This document shows positions 30,681-42,310 of a stretch of DNA of 64,000 nt, piece after piece (position 1 is the first letter of the stretch; every line of letters begins with the position of its first letter). The notes beneath the pieces were generated by a model. The model was given only the letters and a program-made list of their open reading frames with translations. It was not told the origin of the DNA and searched no databases. The position numbers were made by a program, and so were the translations under genes. The stretch comes from Haematobia irritans (lineage: Eukaryota; Arthropoda; Insecta; Diptera; Muscidae), in assembly GCF_050003625.1 (NCBI RefSeq), contig NC_134400.1, forward strand, positions 227,766,085-227,830,084. Direction: 5' to 3'.

Positions 30681-32937
30681 AAAACAGTGAACCCATTTCC
30701 ATTGCAAAATGAACTAAACTGTAGTAATATTGACCATGATTTAGCACTTAAGATTTTTTTCAACTTGTCTAGTTTATAATTCTCTTAAATTTTAGTTCAT
30801 CTATAACATTGTAGTTTAGTTCATTTTTACAACACCATAAGATTTATATACCCCTACCAAGTTAAAAAGTCAGTATTATTTTGGTTTATTTTGCTTATTT
30901 TGAAGGAAACCCGATAATAATAATTGGTTAACAGTGTCTTTAAAATGTCGATGACTAAACTATAAATAAATCAATCATTCCACAGTACAGAGAAATTAAA
31001 TAATTAAAGGAACAACAAACCGTTTTACTATTATGAAAATTTTCATACATTCAAATCAAACTTTCTTTAAGCAAAAGTACATTATTATAAAAACTTATGA
31101 TGAAAGTTCTTAATACAATGTTTTTTGTGAATAAAAATTATGACCACGTGGAACAGAGAATATTTAGTTCATTTGAACCCGCTGTTTGGACATTTATCCT
31201 TTTTTTATTCATCGTAGGTAATTTTTTCACATAGCTTGCATTTTATCAAATGGTGTAAGGAATTCAATTTTTCTTTGGAAAACGTATCTCATAAAATTGG
31301 TACCTGAAACAATTAGAGAAATAATGAAGTATTCTAAATAAACTCATAAAACTGTGTTGTTATCGATGTGAAGGATATAATAAAATAAATATTCTAGTTG
31401 AAAGAAAGCCAAAGTTTTAATATAAAACTTACCAATTCTCTATTAAATTGTACGCTGAGGGGAAATATAAAAATTGTCCAAATTTATTTGGGTTACTCTT
31501 AAATTAAATATTTATTTTTTACATTAAATAAAATTATTAAATAGGTTTTCAAAAAATCTAATGAAAAAAATAATAATATGCTTAAAAAACCAAATATTCT
31601 TGATAACCCTAGACAGTCATTATTCGTCAAAATGACGACACGTAATTTAATTTTCGATTTAAAATGCATTTTAGTCTATCGGGAAATGGTAAATTTAAGT
31701 TATTCTAATTCGACCGTTTTATGAATTTTTGTTTTATACTAAAAACCAAATTGAATAAGAAAATAAATTCAAGTTTGGTTCACTTTTTCGCTCACGATGA
31801 AAATTATAGCGTCTTGAAATCAGCCGTAGTCAAAATGACGTAGGATGACGTTATTGTACAAAAAAAAGGATGACTGTCGAGGGTTAAAAGAAAGTTAAAG
31901 AATCCTTACCAATTCACTGTTAAATTTCAGGCAAAGGAGTACTAAACATTTTCCAAATTTTTAAGGGGTTATTCTGAAATTAAATATTTGTTTTTACATT
32001 AAAAATATTACATTGGTTTCCAAAAATTTGATTAAAGAAATACTAAAATAAGGTATTAAAAACCTGTAATTTTGATGATAAAAAGGTCACAAAAACGTAA
32101 ATATTCTAGTTGAAATAAAGCCAATTTTTAAAAGAAAACTTGTCAATTCTCTATTTTTTAAATTTGTTCGAATCCATCTGGAGTTGCTCTGAAATTAAAT
32201 ATTGTTTTACAACAAAGAAAAAAATTAAACTGGTTTCCAAAAAAAGTAATTAACAAATAATAATATACATAAAAAATATTCTTTTTAAAAGAAAGTCATA
32301 TTAAACTTAACTTACTTACCAATTTATGAATAAACTATACGCTGAGATATAACAAAAATTTTCCAAATTCATCTGGAATTGAATATTAATTTTTTACATA
32401 GAATAAAAAAAAAATTCAATACACTGTCAATTTCAACATATTTTCCTAAATATTCTTAATAACTTTTTTCTAAACTACCGATAAAATATTAATAACTTTA
32501 ATTTAAAAGGTTTAATAAACAAACACCAATATATGTCTCAAAAATCCATAATATTCCATGCCTTTATATTCCCTTGTTTCATACCTACTTAAAAGATGCA
32601 ACAGCCCACGCCAACGCCAACTATACAACTGAAGCATGCCAAACAAAACCAAGCAAAGCCAAAACATCCCTACAACAACAAAAACACATGTGCCTTTATT
32701 GTAAACAACACCTCATCCAGCCAAATAAACCATCCGCGAATAACAAACACACACAAACCACTAAATGAACAAAAATAAAAACAACGCCACGCTCATGTAT
32801 ACACAACAAAACTCAAGTAACATCATCTTTACATTATTCACATTTCACTATGCCGATTAAGATCTCTGTACTATGCATAAGTTCATCGCATCTGCTGCCA
32901 ATTTATTCTAAGAATAATATTCGTAAAGGCACACCAG
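30681..32937 (-). repeat. Family S repeat, copy B (lacks the intron-like interval)
   Basis: Reverse of copy A. Begins CATTG-A6-CAGTGAACCC and extends to AAGGCACACCAG. It carries the splice modules in reverse (for example ACTTACCAATTCTCTATT near 31429), an inserted TTAA-flanked MITE (31607-31883) and the direct junction AAAATG-CAAGCTATGTG (minus strand, near 31240) where A and C have a GT-AG interval. The end of the element might extend to about 33440, where CACTTTTTTCTGTG resembles the left terminus. Confidence 0.75.
31607..31883. mobile_element. piggyBac-like MITE in copy B
   Basis: CCCTAGACAGTCATTATTCG at the left, with the inverted match CCCTCGACAGTCAT at the right, flanked by ATAA (a changed TTAA) and TTAA. 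Copy A has the empty TTAA site. The next bases form the palindrome CGTCAAAATGACG. The CCCTAGA start and TTAA target are hallmarks of piggyBac. Confidence 0.8.
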
Positions 32938-33710
32938 TTTATGAACGATGAAGCGTTTAACTTAAAATTTGCAAAATTTTCATGAAATTTTATCTACCAT
33001 TTTTGACCAAAATGTCTATCAATTTAATTACATGTGAACTAAAAATATTTCATTGGGTAATTTTTTACCAACAATTATTAACTATAGGAATTGTCAGTAA
33101 GAAATTGCTATCCACTTTCAAGTTCATTTTTGTAAAAAAAATATTTTCTCATACAAAAAAATCTTATAGTAAATTGCACTTATTATTTAGAAAATACTTT
33201 ACATTTCACAAGTAGTTTTATAGTATGACAAACGAATTTTTAACTACCAATTAAGAAATTTTTAAGGAAATTTCCATCGTATTTTGTAGGCCATGAACTA
33301 AACGATTGCTACTTAGAATTTGTAAAATTTCCTTTCGAGTAGTTAATTTTCGTTGAAGATACGAAAAATGAACTAAAATTCTGGAAAATTCTTGTAATAA
33401 ATTATTGTAAAAATCTTCTTAAATTTACGAGACACTTTTTTCTGTGTTGTTTTCGCCATATAGGAATAGTAAAATATATTAGTTTTAGTTCGAATTGTTG
33501 GTAATTTGTAGTAAATTTAAATATAATGAACATATTTTGAATATTTAGGACTAATGCAACTCCAATAAGTTAAACAAAAATTGGTCATAGTCGATTTCGG
33601 GAGCGAGCATCCTAGCTTGGCAAAGAACCATATATAAAGTGCACATGCTAGATCGATATCCAAGAGATTGTGATCAACCAATTACCGTACCATTCCGTGA
33701 CAACATACAC
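32938..33710. other. Spacer between family S copies B and C
   Basis: AT-rich; short frames only. Near 33280-33440 there are GAACTAAA words and CACTTTTTTCTGTG, similar to the family S terminus, so part of it may belong to copy B. Nothing else recognised. Confidence 0.4.
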
Positions 33711-34272
33711 TAAAAAAACAGTGAACCCTTTTCCATTGCAAAATGAACTAAACTGTAGTAATATTGACCATGATTTAGCCCTTAAGATTTTCTTCAACTT
33801 GTCTAGTTTATAATTCTCTTAAATTTTAGTTCATCTATAACATTGTATTTTAGTTCATTTTTACAACACCATAAGATTTATATACCCCTACCAAGTTAAG
33901 AAGTCAGTATTATTTCGATTTACTTGCTTATTTTGTGGGAAACCCGATAATAAAAATTGGTTAACAGTCTCTTTAAAATGTCGACAACTAAACTATTTTT
34001 AAATCAATCATTCCACAGTACAGAGAAATTAAATAATTAAAGGAACAACAAACCGTTTTACTATTATGAAAATTTTCATACATTAAAATTAAACTTTCTT
34101 TAAGCAAAAGTACTTTATTATAAAAACTTATGATGAAAGTTCTTAATACAATGTTTTTGTGAATAAAAATTATGACCACGTGGAACAGAGAGTAGTTCAT
34201 TTGAACCCGCTGTTTGGACATTTTGACTTATCCTTTTTTTATTCATCGTAGGTAATTTTTTCACATATCTTG

Positions 34273-34367
34273 CTGGAAAAAAAGGAAGCAATAATGAAAA
34301 TTATTAAAAATTAACACCATGTAATGAAATATAATTTTTTACTTCTTAACTTTAGCTTGTAACTTAC
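34273..34367 (-). other. 95-nt GT-AG intron-like interval in copy C
   Basis: On the minus strand it reads GTAAGTTACAAG...CCTTTTTTTCCAG, with a strong donor, a long pyrimidine tract and AG. It is absent from copy B. The sequence before the donor has 12 extra bases relative to copy A (CTCACAAATATG). Confidence 0.72.
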
Positions 34368-34749
34368 CATATTTGTGAGCATTTTATTAAATGGTGTAAG
34401 GAATTCAACTTTTCCTTGGAAAACGTATCTCATAAAATTTGTTCCTGAAACAATTAGAGAAATAATGAAGTATTCTATATAAAGTCATAAAACTGTGTTG
34501 TTATCGATGTGAAGGATATAATAAAATAAATATTCTAGTTGAAAGAAAGACAAAGTTTTAATATAAAACTTACCAATTCTCTATTAAATTGTACGCTGAG
34601 GGGAAATATAAAAAGTTGTCCAAATTTATTTGGGTTACTCTGAAATTAAATATTTATTTTTTACATTTATAAAATTATTAAAAAGGTTTCCAAAAATGTA
34701 ATGAAAAAAAAAATAATAATATGCATAAAAAACCAAATATTCTGGTTAA

Positions 34750-35030
34750 CTCTAGACAGTCATCATTCGTCAAAATGACAACACGTAATTTCATTTTCGA
34801 TTTAAAATGCATTTTAGTCTATTGGGAAATGGTAAATTTAAGTTGTACTAATTTGACCGTTTTATCAATTTTTGTTTTATACTAATAAAAACCAAATTGA
34901 ATAAGAAAATAAATACAGTTTTGGTTCACTTTTTCGCTCACGGTGAAAATTATAGCGTCTTGAAATGAGCCGTAGTCAAAATGACGAAGGATGGCGTTAA
35001 TGTACAAAAAATAAGAATGGCTGTCCAGGG
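34750..35030. mobile_element. piggyBac-like MITE in copy C
   Basis: CTCTAGACAGTCATCATTCG...GGCTGTCCAGGG between intact TTAA (34746-34749 and 35031-35034). Same insertion site as in copy B, so inserted before B and C diverged. Confidence 0.8.
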
Positions 35031-35963
35031 TTAAAAGAAAGTTAAAGAATCCTTATCAATTCACTATTAAATTACAGGCAAAGGAGTACTAAAAAAATTT
35101 CCAAATTTTTAAGGGGTTATTTTGAAATTAAATATTTTTTTAATTAAAAATATTACATTGCTTTCCAAAAAATTTGATTAAAGAAATACTAAAAAAAGGT
35201 CATAAAAACTTAAATATTCTAGTTGAAAGAAAGCCAATTTTTAAAAGAAAACTTTTTTAAATTTGTTCGAATCCATCTTGAGTTGCTCTGAAATTAAATA
35301 TTGCCTTTACAATAAAGAAAAACATTAAACTGGTTTCCAAAAAAAATAATTAACAAATTTTACTATACATAAAAATATTCTTTTTAAAAGAAAGTCATAT
35401 TAAAACAATACTTACCAATTTATGACTAAACTATACGCTGAGATATAACAAAAATTTTCCAAATTCACCTGGAATTAAATATTAATTTTTTTGCATTGAA
35501 TAATAAACATTTCAATACACTTTCAATTTTAACATATTTTCCTAAATATTCTTAATAACTTTGTTCTAAACTACCAATAAAATATTAATAACTTTCATTT
35601 AAAAGGTTTAATAAACAAACACCAATATATGTCTCAAAAATCCAAAATATTCCAATCGTTTATATTCCCTTGTTGCATACCTGCTTAAAAGATGCAACAA
35701 TCCACGCCAAGTATACAACTGAAGCATGCCAAACAAAACCAAGCAAAGCCAAAACATTCCTACAACAACAAAAACAAACTTGCCTTTATTGAAAACAACA
35801 CCTCATCCAGCCAAATAAACCATCCGCGAATAACAAACACACACACAAACCACTAAATGAACAAAAATAAAAACAACCCCACGCTCATGTATACACAACA
35901 AAACTCAAGTAACATCATCTTTACATTAATCACATTCCACTATGCCGATAAAGATATCTGTAC

Positions 35964-36334
35964 CAGAGAATGAAGCCGCCGATTTCAGTCGCCGCCGACT
36001 ATTTTTTGCCACTCGACGCCGCCGCCGAATATGTCGACTCATCTCGACTCAAATTTAGCCGCCAATTAATCAAAAATGTCGATTTAAATCAGAAAAATGT
36101 ATATATAATTGTCGTATTTTTTCCAAAATTTTGAACACAACCAATCCTATTTAAGCTGTTATAATAATTTAACAAAAATTTAGCTCAGAAAAGTTGAACG
36201 AAAAGTAAATTTGTTTGTAAGATAGGTTGTACAACTAATCTCGTTACCATTCGATTAACTTCAAATTGATTTTATAATGGATAATTGTTTAGTGTCCGCC
36301 GCCGCCGACAAAAATGGGTCGGTTTCATTCTCTG
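35964..36334. mobile_element. hAT-like MITE (371 bp) in copy C
   Basis: Inverted ends CAGAGAATGAAGCC and CAGAGAATGAAACC; 8-bp flanks ATCTGTAC and CTCTGTAC (one mismatch). Copy B has the uninterrupted CTCTGTAC near 32865. The target fits the hAT preference nTnnnnAn. GCCGCCGAC words occur near both ends. Confidence 0.85.
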
Positions 36335-36404
36335 CTCTGTACTATGCATTAGTTCATCGCATCGACAATTTACTCTAAGAATAATATTCGTAAAGGCACA
36401 CCAG

Positions 36405-37899
36405 AACGAATTAGGAAGGAATTCGGAGAAATGTAAAAAGAGATGTGGGCCCACAAGATATAATGCAATACAATTTACTGTTTACTTTGAAATCTTCATT
36501 CTATTCTGTTCCGCTAACTTAATTTTGTCATTTCATTTTGTTCTGCTTCGTTTTTTGCTGTTGGCAATGCTAGAGAAATTGCATCAAATTTCGATCGAAT
36601 GTCGTGATCCAAACTTTTAATCGAATAGCTCAAAAATTACTTAACTTTAACACAATGCAGCTTGACAAGTAAACAACATATGACATTGAAATTGTCAGTA
36701 GTGATGCAGAATTTTATATACTTTAATCGAATACGAAGTATTAAAAAAAAGAAAAAACAAAATTTCGTTTTTCAACTAATCTCCATTTATTTAATCTCCA
36801 CTGTGCGATGCATCAGAACGCATATTCAAATATTTGTAATATGAACCTCATATGACACCACGCCATGACATTCTAACTACTTCCTGAGATGTTCTTTATT
36901 ATTATGAATGAACAAATAAAGAACGCTGGTTCAAATCTCACCAGCTGCAATTTTTTATTTAATATTTTTCTGTTTATGTTATACATCGTTTTTATTTTAT
37001 TTTTTTCGGCATATATTTTTGTATAAATTTGTTTTTTTTCCATTAAAAATCAAGAAAAAAATTAAAAATTATCGTAATTTACAAAACCTTCTCAAAAGAA
37101 CTTCCTTGGAAGTGAAAAAGTCAAACTGCACAGGTTCAAATCCCAGCGGGATGATTTTTTTATTTTTTATTGACACATGGGGCCCCCTTGCCAAAGGACT
37201 GCAGCAACCTCACTTATACCCCACTCATCAAACCAAATCCCATTTGTTGTTCAATCTTCTGGCCAATCTGCACACAATTGACGAAAGGCAAAAAAGCTGA
37301 TGAGAAATTAGCGCAGCGTGAAACGAGCAAGTTCGGCCTTGAATTTGCAAATGCTACTTTCGACTTAAATCCATTGAAACTAACAAGCAGAGATTCGCAG
37401 TAAGAAAAGGGCGATCTCTTTGTCGAGGTTCTCTACAGGTCCGTGAGACTGATATGCAAGTGCCAATCACTGCCGTAATGAAAATACAACCACCTCCTAC
37501 CGCCTCCACCGAAATTTTTGGGTGGAAGGTGAGTATTGAGGTGGTTTTGACAGAGATTTGATTCAGGAACTATCCGAGTGTAATGGGACTGGACCCTTAT
37601 TCGAAGTGACCCAGTAGGCCACAACAGACTTTACAACACAAGAACTGAACAATATTGTATAACCTGGCAAAGCTACGGAGAAAAATTCTGCTAATACAAA
37701 TGATTTATGATATGATGACTCAGAAACCGGTATGACTATATCGACCACACTGTATGATTTCGAGAAGTTTCAACGATCTGTTCGGAAGGAAAGAAGTTGG
37801 CTAACTTCTGATAACGTTGATGAAGATTCTGCAAACAAGTGCGAAAAACAAAAGATCAAAACTATCTCGCTTATTAAATGGTAGCAAAACAGATATTGC
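36405..37899. other. Stretch with tRNA-like fragments, no recognised gene
   Basis: The segment 36630-36725 (TGCAGCTTGACAAGTAAACA, CATATGACATTGAAATT) recurs at 53575-53670. GGTTCAAATCTC near 36932 and GGTTCAAATCCC near 37132 look like tRNA B boxes of SINE heads, but no full cloverleaf was seen. The rest has no clear coding signal. Confidence 0.4.
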
Positions 37900-40230
37900 T
37901 TGACTGGTAGAAACCTGACTGGATTCAAAGGACATATTTCAAATTCTCAATTATAACGTCGTTAGAAAGGATAGGCCGACCTATGGTGGCGGTGTGACCA
38001 TTCTTTTGGAAAATCAATATTACTAACTACCATCACCGTTAGTCCAACCAACCGAAAGATCGAAGTAGCAGCTTTTGAAATTCCAACATCTAGTGGAAAT
38101 ATAGTCATCATATCAATATACATACCAACACTTTTAAATTTACCCGATCTAGATCTTGACAACAAATTGATCAATTGCCCTCGAATTCCGGTATCCTGAT
38201 GCGAGTACTGGAGGGTGATCGTTTCCGCAATGGTCCGCATTCGTAGAAACTAATTTTTTTGTGATATTTACAAACGATATGCGAGAAGATTGATGCCGAT
38301 ACTTCACCTTCGGACCTTTGGAAGGTAATTAAGAAATTAAGAGGCATGGGTCCGCTGGCGTATCGCACTATGCCATCTGGATGCATGGAAAGATTTTGTG
38401 ATGCGATTTCTGGCCCTATGGTCCAATGAATATCACTCTTGCTCAGCCACACCCTCACAAAAAATCGCTTCTGTAACATATACTCCCAAACACATTTTGC
38501 TTCAAGCATATACATTTTTGGGTATTGCCCACACATTTATATGTTTGATCTCTACCAATATATAATATGTTTGAAAGCATATTGGTCTAAACAATATATG
38601 TTTGGGTAGTCTAAGTTCCAAACATTTTGTATTTTTGCATCCAAATTCAATAATGTTATCTTCCAAAAAACAATATGTTATTATGTGACCATATAATATG
38701 TTTGGAAGCATTTGCACCTAAAAATATTATATGCTTAAAAAAAATTCTCCCAAACAATATTGTGCTCAAAATTTTATTTATTTATTTATATATTTACAAT
38801 CATAATGAATTATGAAAATAAACAGGTAATATAGGTGCTAACAACATAGGTTTTCGACCTGAATGCTCAAAATTTTGTTTCTGACCAATTGTATATTCCC
38901 CGACATCTTTCTCACTTCCACGAGATTTTTTAGTTCTTAGCACCTTTTTCTGTAATACAAACATTGTAGAAGAAATTATTCAATTTTATAATTTTTTTAT
39001 TTTAATTTAACCTTTTGCCGGACGGGGATTCGAACAGCGGACCACACAGTTTGTAAGGATCAAAGAAGTAGCTGATCAATTGCCCAAGGAAAAATAAAAT
39101 GTTAATTTTGTAATAACAAGCAACAACCACCAACTTTATTCAATATCGCTCCCTGTTAAATAGCGCTCCAAGCTACTAAACACATATATGTTTATAGGCT
39201 ATTTCTAAATTAATATATGTTTGTATTCAAGCATATTATATTTACAAACATTTTATGTCCCAAACATAACATGTTCTAACATATTAACATATATGTCCCA
39301 AACATGTTATGCTAGTTTATGAACATTATATGCTTGCACTCAAAAATATTGTGTTTAAAAATTTGTGTTCCAAACATATAATGTTTATAGCCAAACATAT
39401 GAAAAACAGTCTTTTTCATCCGTGCAGGTTCAATAATCTGTGGATTCGGTCAACGACAGACTTAAATCAATCCTACTTTGTTTATTGCCCCAGAAATATA
39501 AAGTCATGATATTTCGACCATCTAACCTACCGACTCCCCCCTCACACATACAAATAGGCGGCTCAAATGTAGATTTTGTTAATAAATTTAATTTCCTGGG
39601 ATATGTTTTTCAACCGCGCTTAAGGGCCAAACCTCATGCTAACTACTGGGATTTTTGGGCCCCCCTTAAGGGCCAAACCTCATGCTAACTACATAACGCG
39701 GAAATGCTTTGAGTTTACCAATATCTTACATGCCCTTTGCAGTGTATCTTAGGGTTCAGGCCCACGAAACATGCTACTTTAGTATAAAGGTGTACTACGC
39801 TCTAGCATTGAGTACATGACCATTCTGACGTTAGGCGAATCTACAAATGGTAAAGCTGCAGCGGGTCCATTTTAAGATTATAAGTGTAGCTCTTGCTGCC
39901 ATGATATCAACATATACACTTGCCTTAGATCAGGCGGATGCGATAATGCCCATTCCGGAAAGAATAAATCATGTATCCAACAAGTACATAAATCGAGTAG
40001 TGCATTTTGGATACCAGACATAGATATGGAGGCTAGTTTCTCGGGATTCAAGTATCTTTGGTCGCCACCTATACCAGTTTTCCCCGAATGTAAACACAAG
40101 CCCTTGGTTTAAAGGGAAACATTTGCCTTCAAGGTAAACATGACTCATACGCAGAGATGTGAATGTGGGGCAGTCTATCGACCACTCGACATTCACATGT
40201 CCACTGGTAAACCACCAACGGCGAAATCCT
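37900..40230 (+). pseudogene. Decayed non-LTR retrotransposon (endonuclease and RT pieces)
   Basis: Near 37910-38010 the frame reads ET(stop)LDSKD...NYNVVRKDRPTYGGGVTILL, the AP-endonuclease pattern of jockey/I-type elements; the Trp of ETWL has become a stop. After a frameshift it continues KIEVAAFEIPTSSGNIVIIS and IYIP. Near 38290-38345 DADTSPSDLWKVIKKLRG is typical of the linker before RT. A CAC...GTG element (38450-39424) interrupts it, then RT C-terminal parts follow (KVMIFRPSNLPTP, IQIGGSNVDFVNKFNFLG near 39500-39600; KLQRVHFKIISVAL near 39850). Many stops and shifts; dead. A 28-bp phrase (CTTAAGGGCCAAACCTCATG...) is duplicated near 39620 and 39665. Confidence 0.75.
38450..39424. mobile_element. 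DNA element with CAC...GTG ends, copy 2 (975 bp)
   Basis: Second copy of 967-1881, starting CACCCTCACAAAAAATCG and ending CATCCGTG, flanked by CA on both sides (38448-38449, 39425-39426). Contains a tRNA-like box B (minus, TGTTCGAATCCCC near 39027). Inserted into the non-LTR remnant. Confidence 0.83.
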
Positions 40231-41425
40231 TTAATAAATAAACCCCAACCAGAATGGAGCTGGCAACCTTACCATACAGGAATTACTTGGAATAGACGAT
40301 GATAGAATTTTTATAATTCTTTACCGATTCTACTAGGACAATAATATTTTGATATATGACATTTAGCGCCAAGCGCAGCTAGCTTATTATAAATTATTTA
40401 AATAAAAACAAAAATGAATTGCCGAAAACATACACCCAAAAAATTTTGTTACTCATAATAGCAAAAATGTTTGCTAAAACAGCAGATTTTGTTTGCTTAA
40501 AAAAGGGACAGCAGTAGCATGTAGTTGTTTCAGCAAACATTCGTTAGTTGAAACAGCAAACATTTTTTACAGCTAATATAGCAAACAAATGTTTCAGCGA
40601 AGTATTGGAAGTTGAGTTGAAGTGTTGTACAGTATTTACTTTCTTTTATTTTTCATCTTTGGTCTTATACACGCGGATAAAACATAACAATCTGTAATGA
40701 AAAAAAGTTAAAAAAAGCAATTAACAATTACACTAGTAGTTTACACTAAAATTTACACTTGATTAGAGGTTACACATTTTTTAATGAAACAGTTTTTGAA
40801 TTATCCTTATATTTTTAGTTTTTCGTCCTTTTTTCATTAGAAAAATCATTTCTCGAGCAAAAAATGTACGATTATATCAAACAAATAGGGATCTGTGATA
40901 AGTTAAGTGGTGCAAAATATATTTAAAAAAGGGCACACTTATATAACTTTGTCAATTTTCTTCTAATCTTATTCTTACGTTAAAGTGTCGCCTTTATGAG
41001 CATAAAGAGAAACCGGCCGTTATTTCAACGGGTGACACTTTTCCACCGGCACAGATTCACTGTAAAACATGATAAAAATGTGCTCAATTTTTATCGATAT
41101 ATTTAGAACCACTTAACTTATCACAGATTCAACTATACAAGCGGACATTTCTAGCTTGAGATATGATTCTCGCGTCTAGTAAAAAACTAAAAATGTATGT
41201 CTCAAAACGTGTTGCATATAAAAATTTAACTTCTATATTCGAATTCAGGAAATAAAAATACATAAAAAAATCACCTCACATCAAATATACATGACAAAAA
41301 TTTTATTTTGTAAACTATTTTTTTTATTTATGGGTATTGTATTGAACGACGTCATCAAAGTTCAAATAAGTACTTTTAGCAAAAATTAATATGCTTCAAA
41401 CTAAAAGCATACATTATTCTCTTAA

Positions 41426-41947
41426 CTCTTTCAGGTTTGGTGGTTAGTTAACTAACCACCTGCTTTTGCTTGTATAAAACTGATTGTGTGCCACCCCAAA
41501 TCAAAATTTTTAAATTCTTACATTTTTAAAGCCACCGTTAATCATTTGTTGCGAGACTTTGTCGCTAGAATGCACTGGTTATGTTTTTATCTTTACTTAA
41601 ACTTGGGGAAATCCCTTGATTTTTAACCTGTCAGTTGTGATTGAAATAAAGCAGCATCAAGTGTTTATAAATCAACGAGATCTGTTGTGTTTATTTATTT
41701 GATACTTGTTTTTTTTTTTGGTTTTGTGATAACATATATATAAAAAATCAAAAATAATTTTTGTTTTATTTGATTTAATTTAGTTGCAACGGCTACGGTG
41801 GTTAGTTAACTAACCACCCTATATTCCAAAAGCCTGAAGCAAAACTTTATTTTTTTTCTTTTATTTTATAATAAATAAACCTATATTAAACCAAAAAACA
41901 GTTGTTTTGTTTATGAAATAAAAATTGTAAAACTGTGGTCCAAAGAG
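41426..41947. mobile_element. piggyBac-like MITE with two identical 22-bp palindromes
   Basis: Short ends CTCTTTCAGG and CTCTTTGGAC (inverted) between TTAA at 41422-41425 and 41948-41951. A perfect palindrome with half-site GGTGGTTAGTT lies at 41439-41460 and again at 41797-41818. The interior is AT-rich and non-coding. Confidence 0.65.
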
Positions 41948-42049
41948 TTAAGGCCATATTTAGTAAAATAGCAAGGTTGTAATGTTATCCTGGTTTTAAT
42001 ACTCACATCTATGTTAAGCTGAACTTTGCCAATTGTGAAACATTCGGGT

Positions 42050-42310
42050 AGAGTTTAGGTTCGCTATAGTGGCAGCCCGTTATTTCAGGGCCACTTTGAC
42101 TATTCAGTCCCTTATGATACAGCAGTGTTGAACTTCTCTCTTGCCACTGAGTGCCACCCGATTCCATGCTGGAAGCTCAAAGACAAGGAATCTCCTTTTA
42201 ATTCCAGAGGGAGTAATCCACCTATCCACCGTTGCAAAACTTTATAGTGTTTAGTCGAAACTAGGATTGAATCCATAACCGTTTGTATGCAAAGCGGGCT
42301 TGAACCATTG
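42050..42310 (-). mobile_element. Diverged tRNA-derived SINE
   Basis: Matches 20352-20695 with many changes (GGCAGCCCGTTATTTCAGGG, CTTCTCTCTTGCCACTGAGT, TAGTCGAAACTAGGATTGAA). The central part is shortened. The tRNA-like head is near 42250-42310 on the minus strand. Confidence 0.75.

Larger units (their letters stand above)
33711..36404 (-). repeat. Family S repeat, copy C (intron-like interval present)
   Basis: Direct repeat of copy B about 3 kb downstream, starting ACTAAAAAAACAGTGAACCC. It shares the TTAA-flanked MITE with B, contains the GT-AG interval (34273-34367) and has its own hAT-like insertion at 35964-36334. The homology ends at AAGGCACACCAG. Confidence 0.78.
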
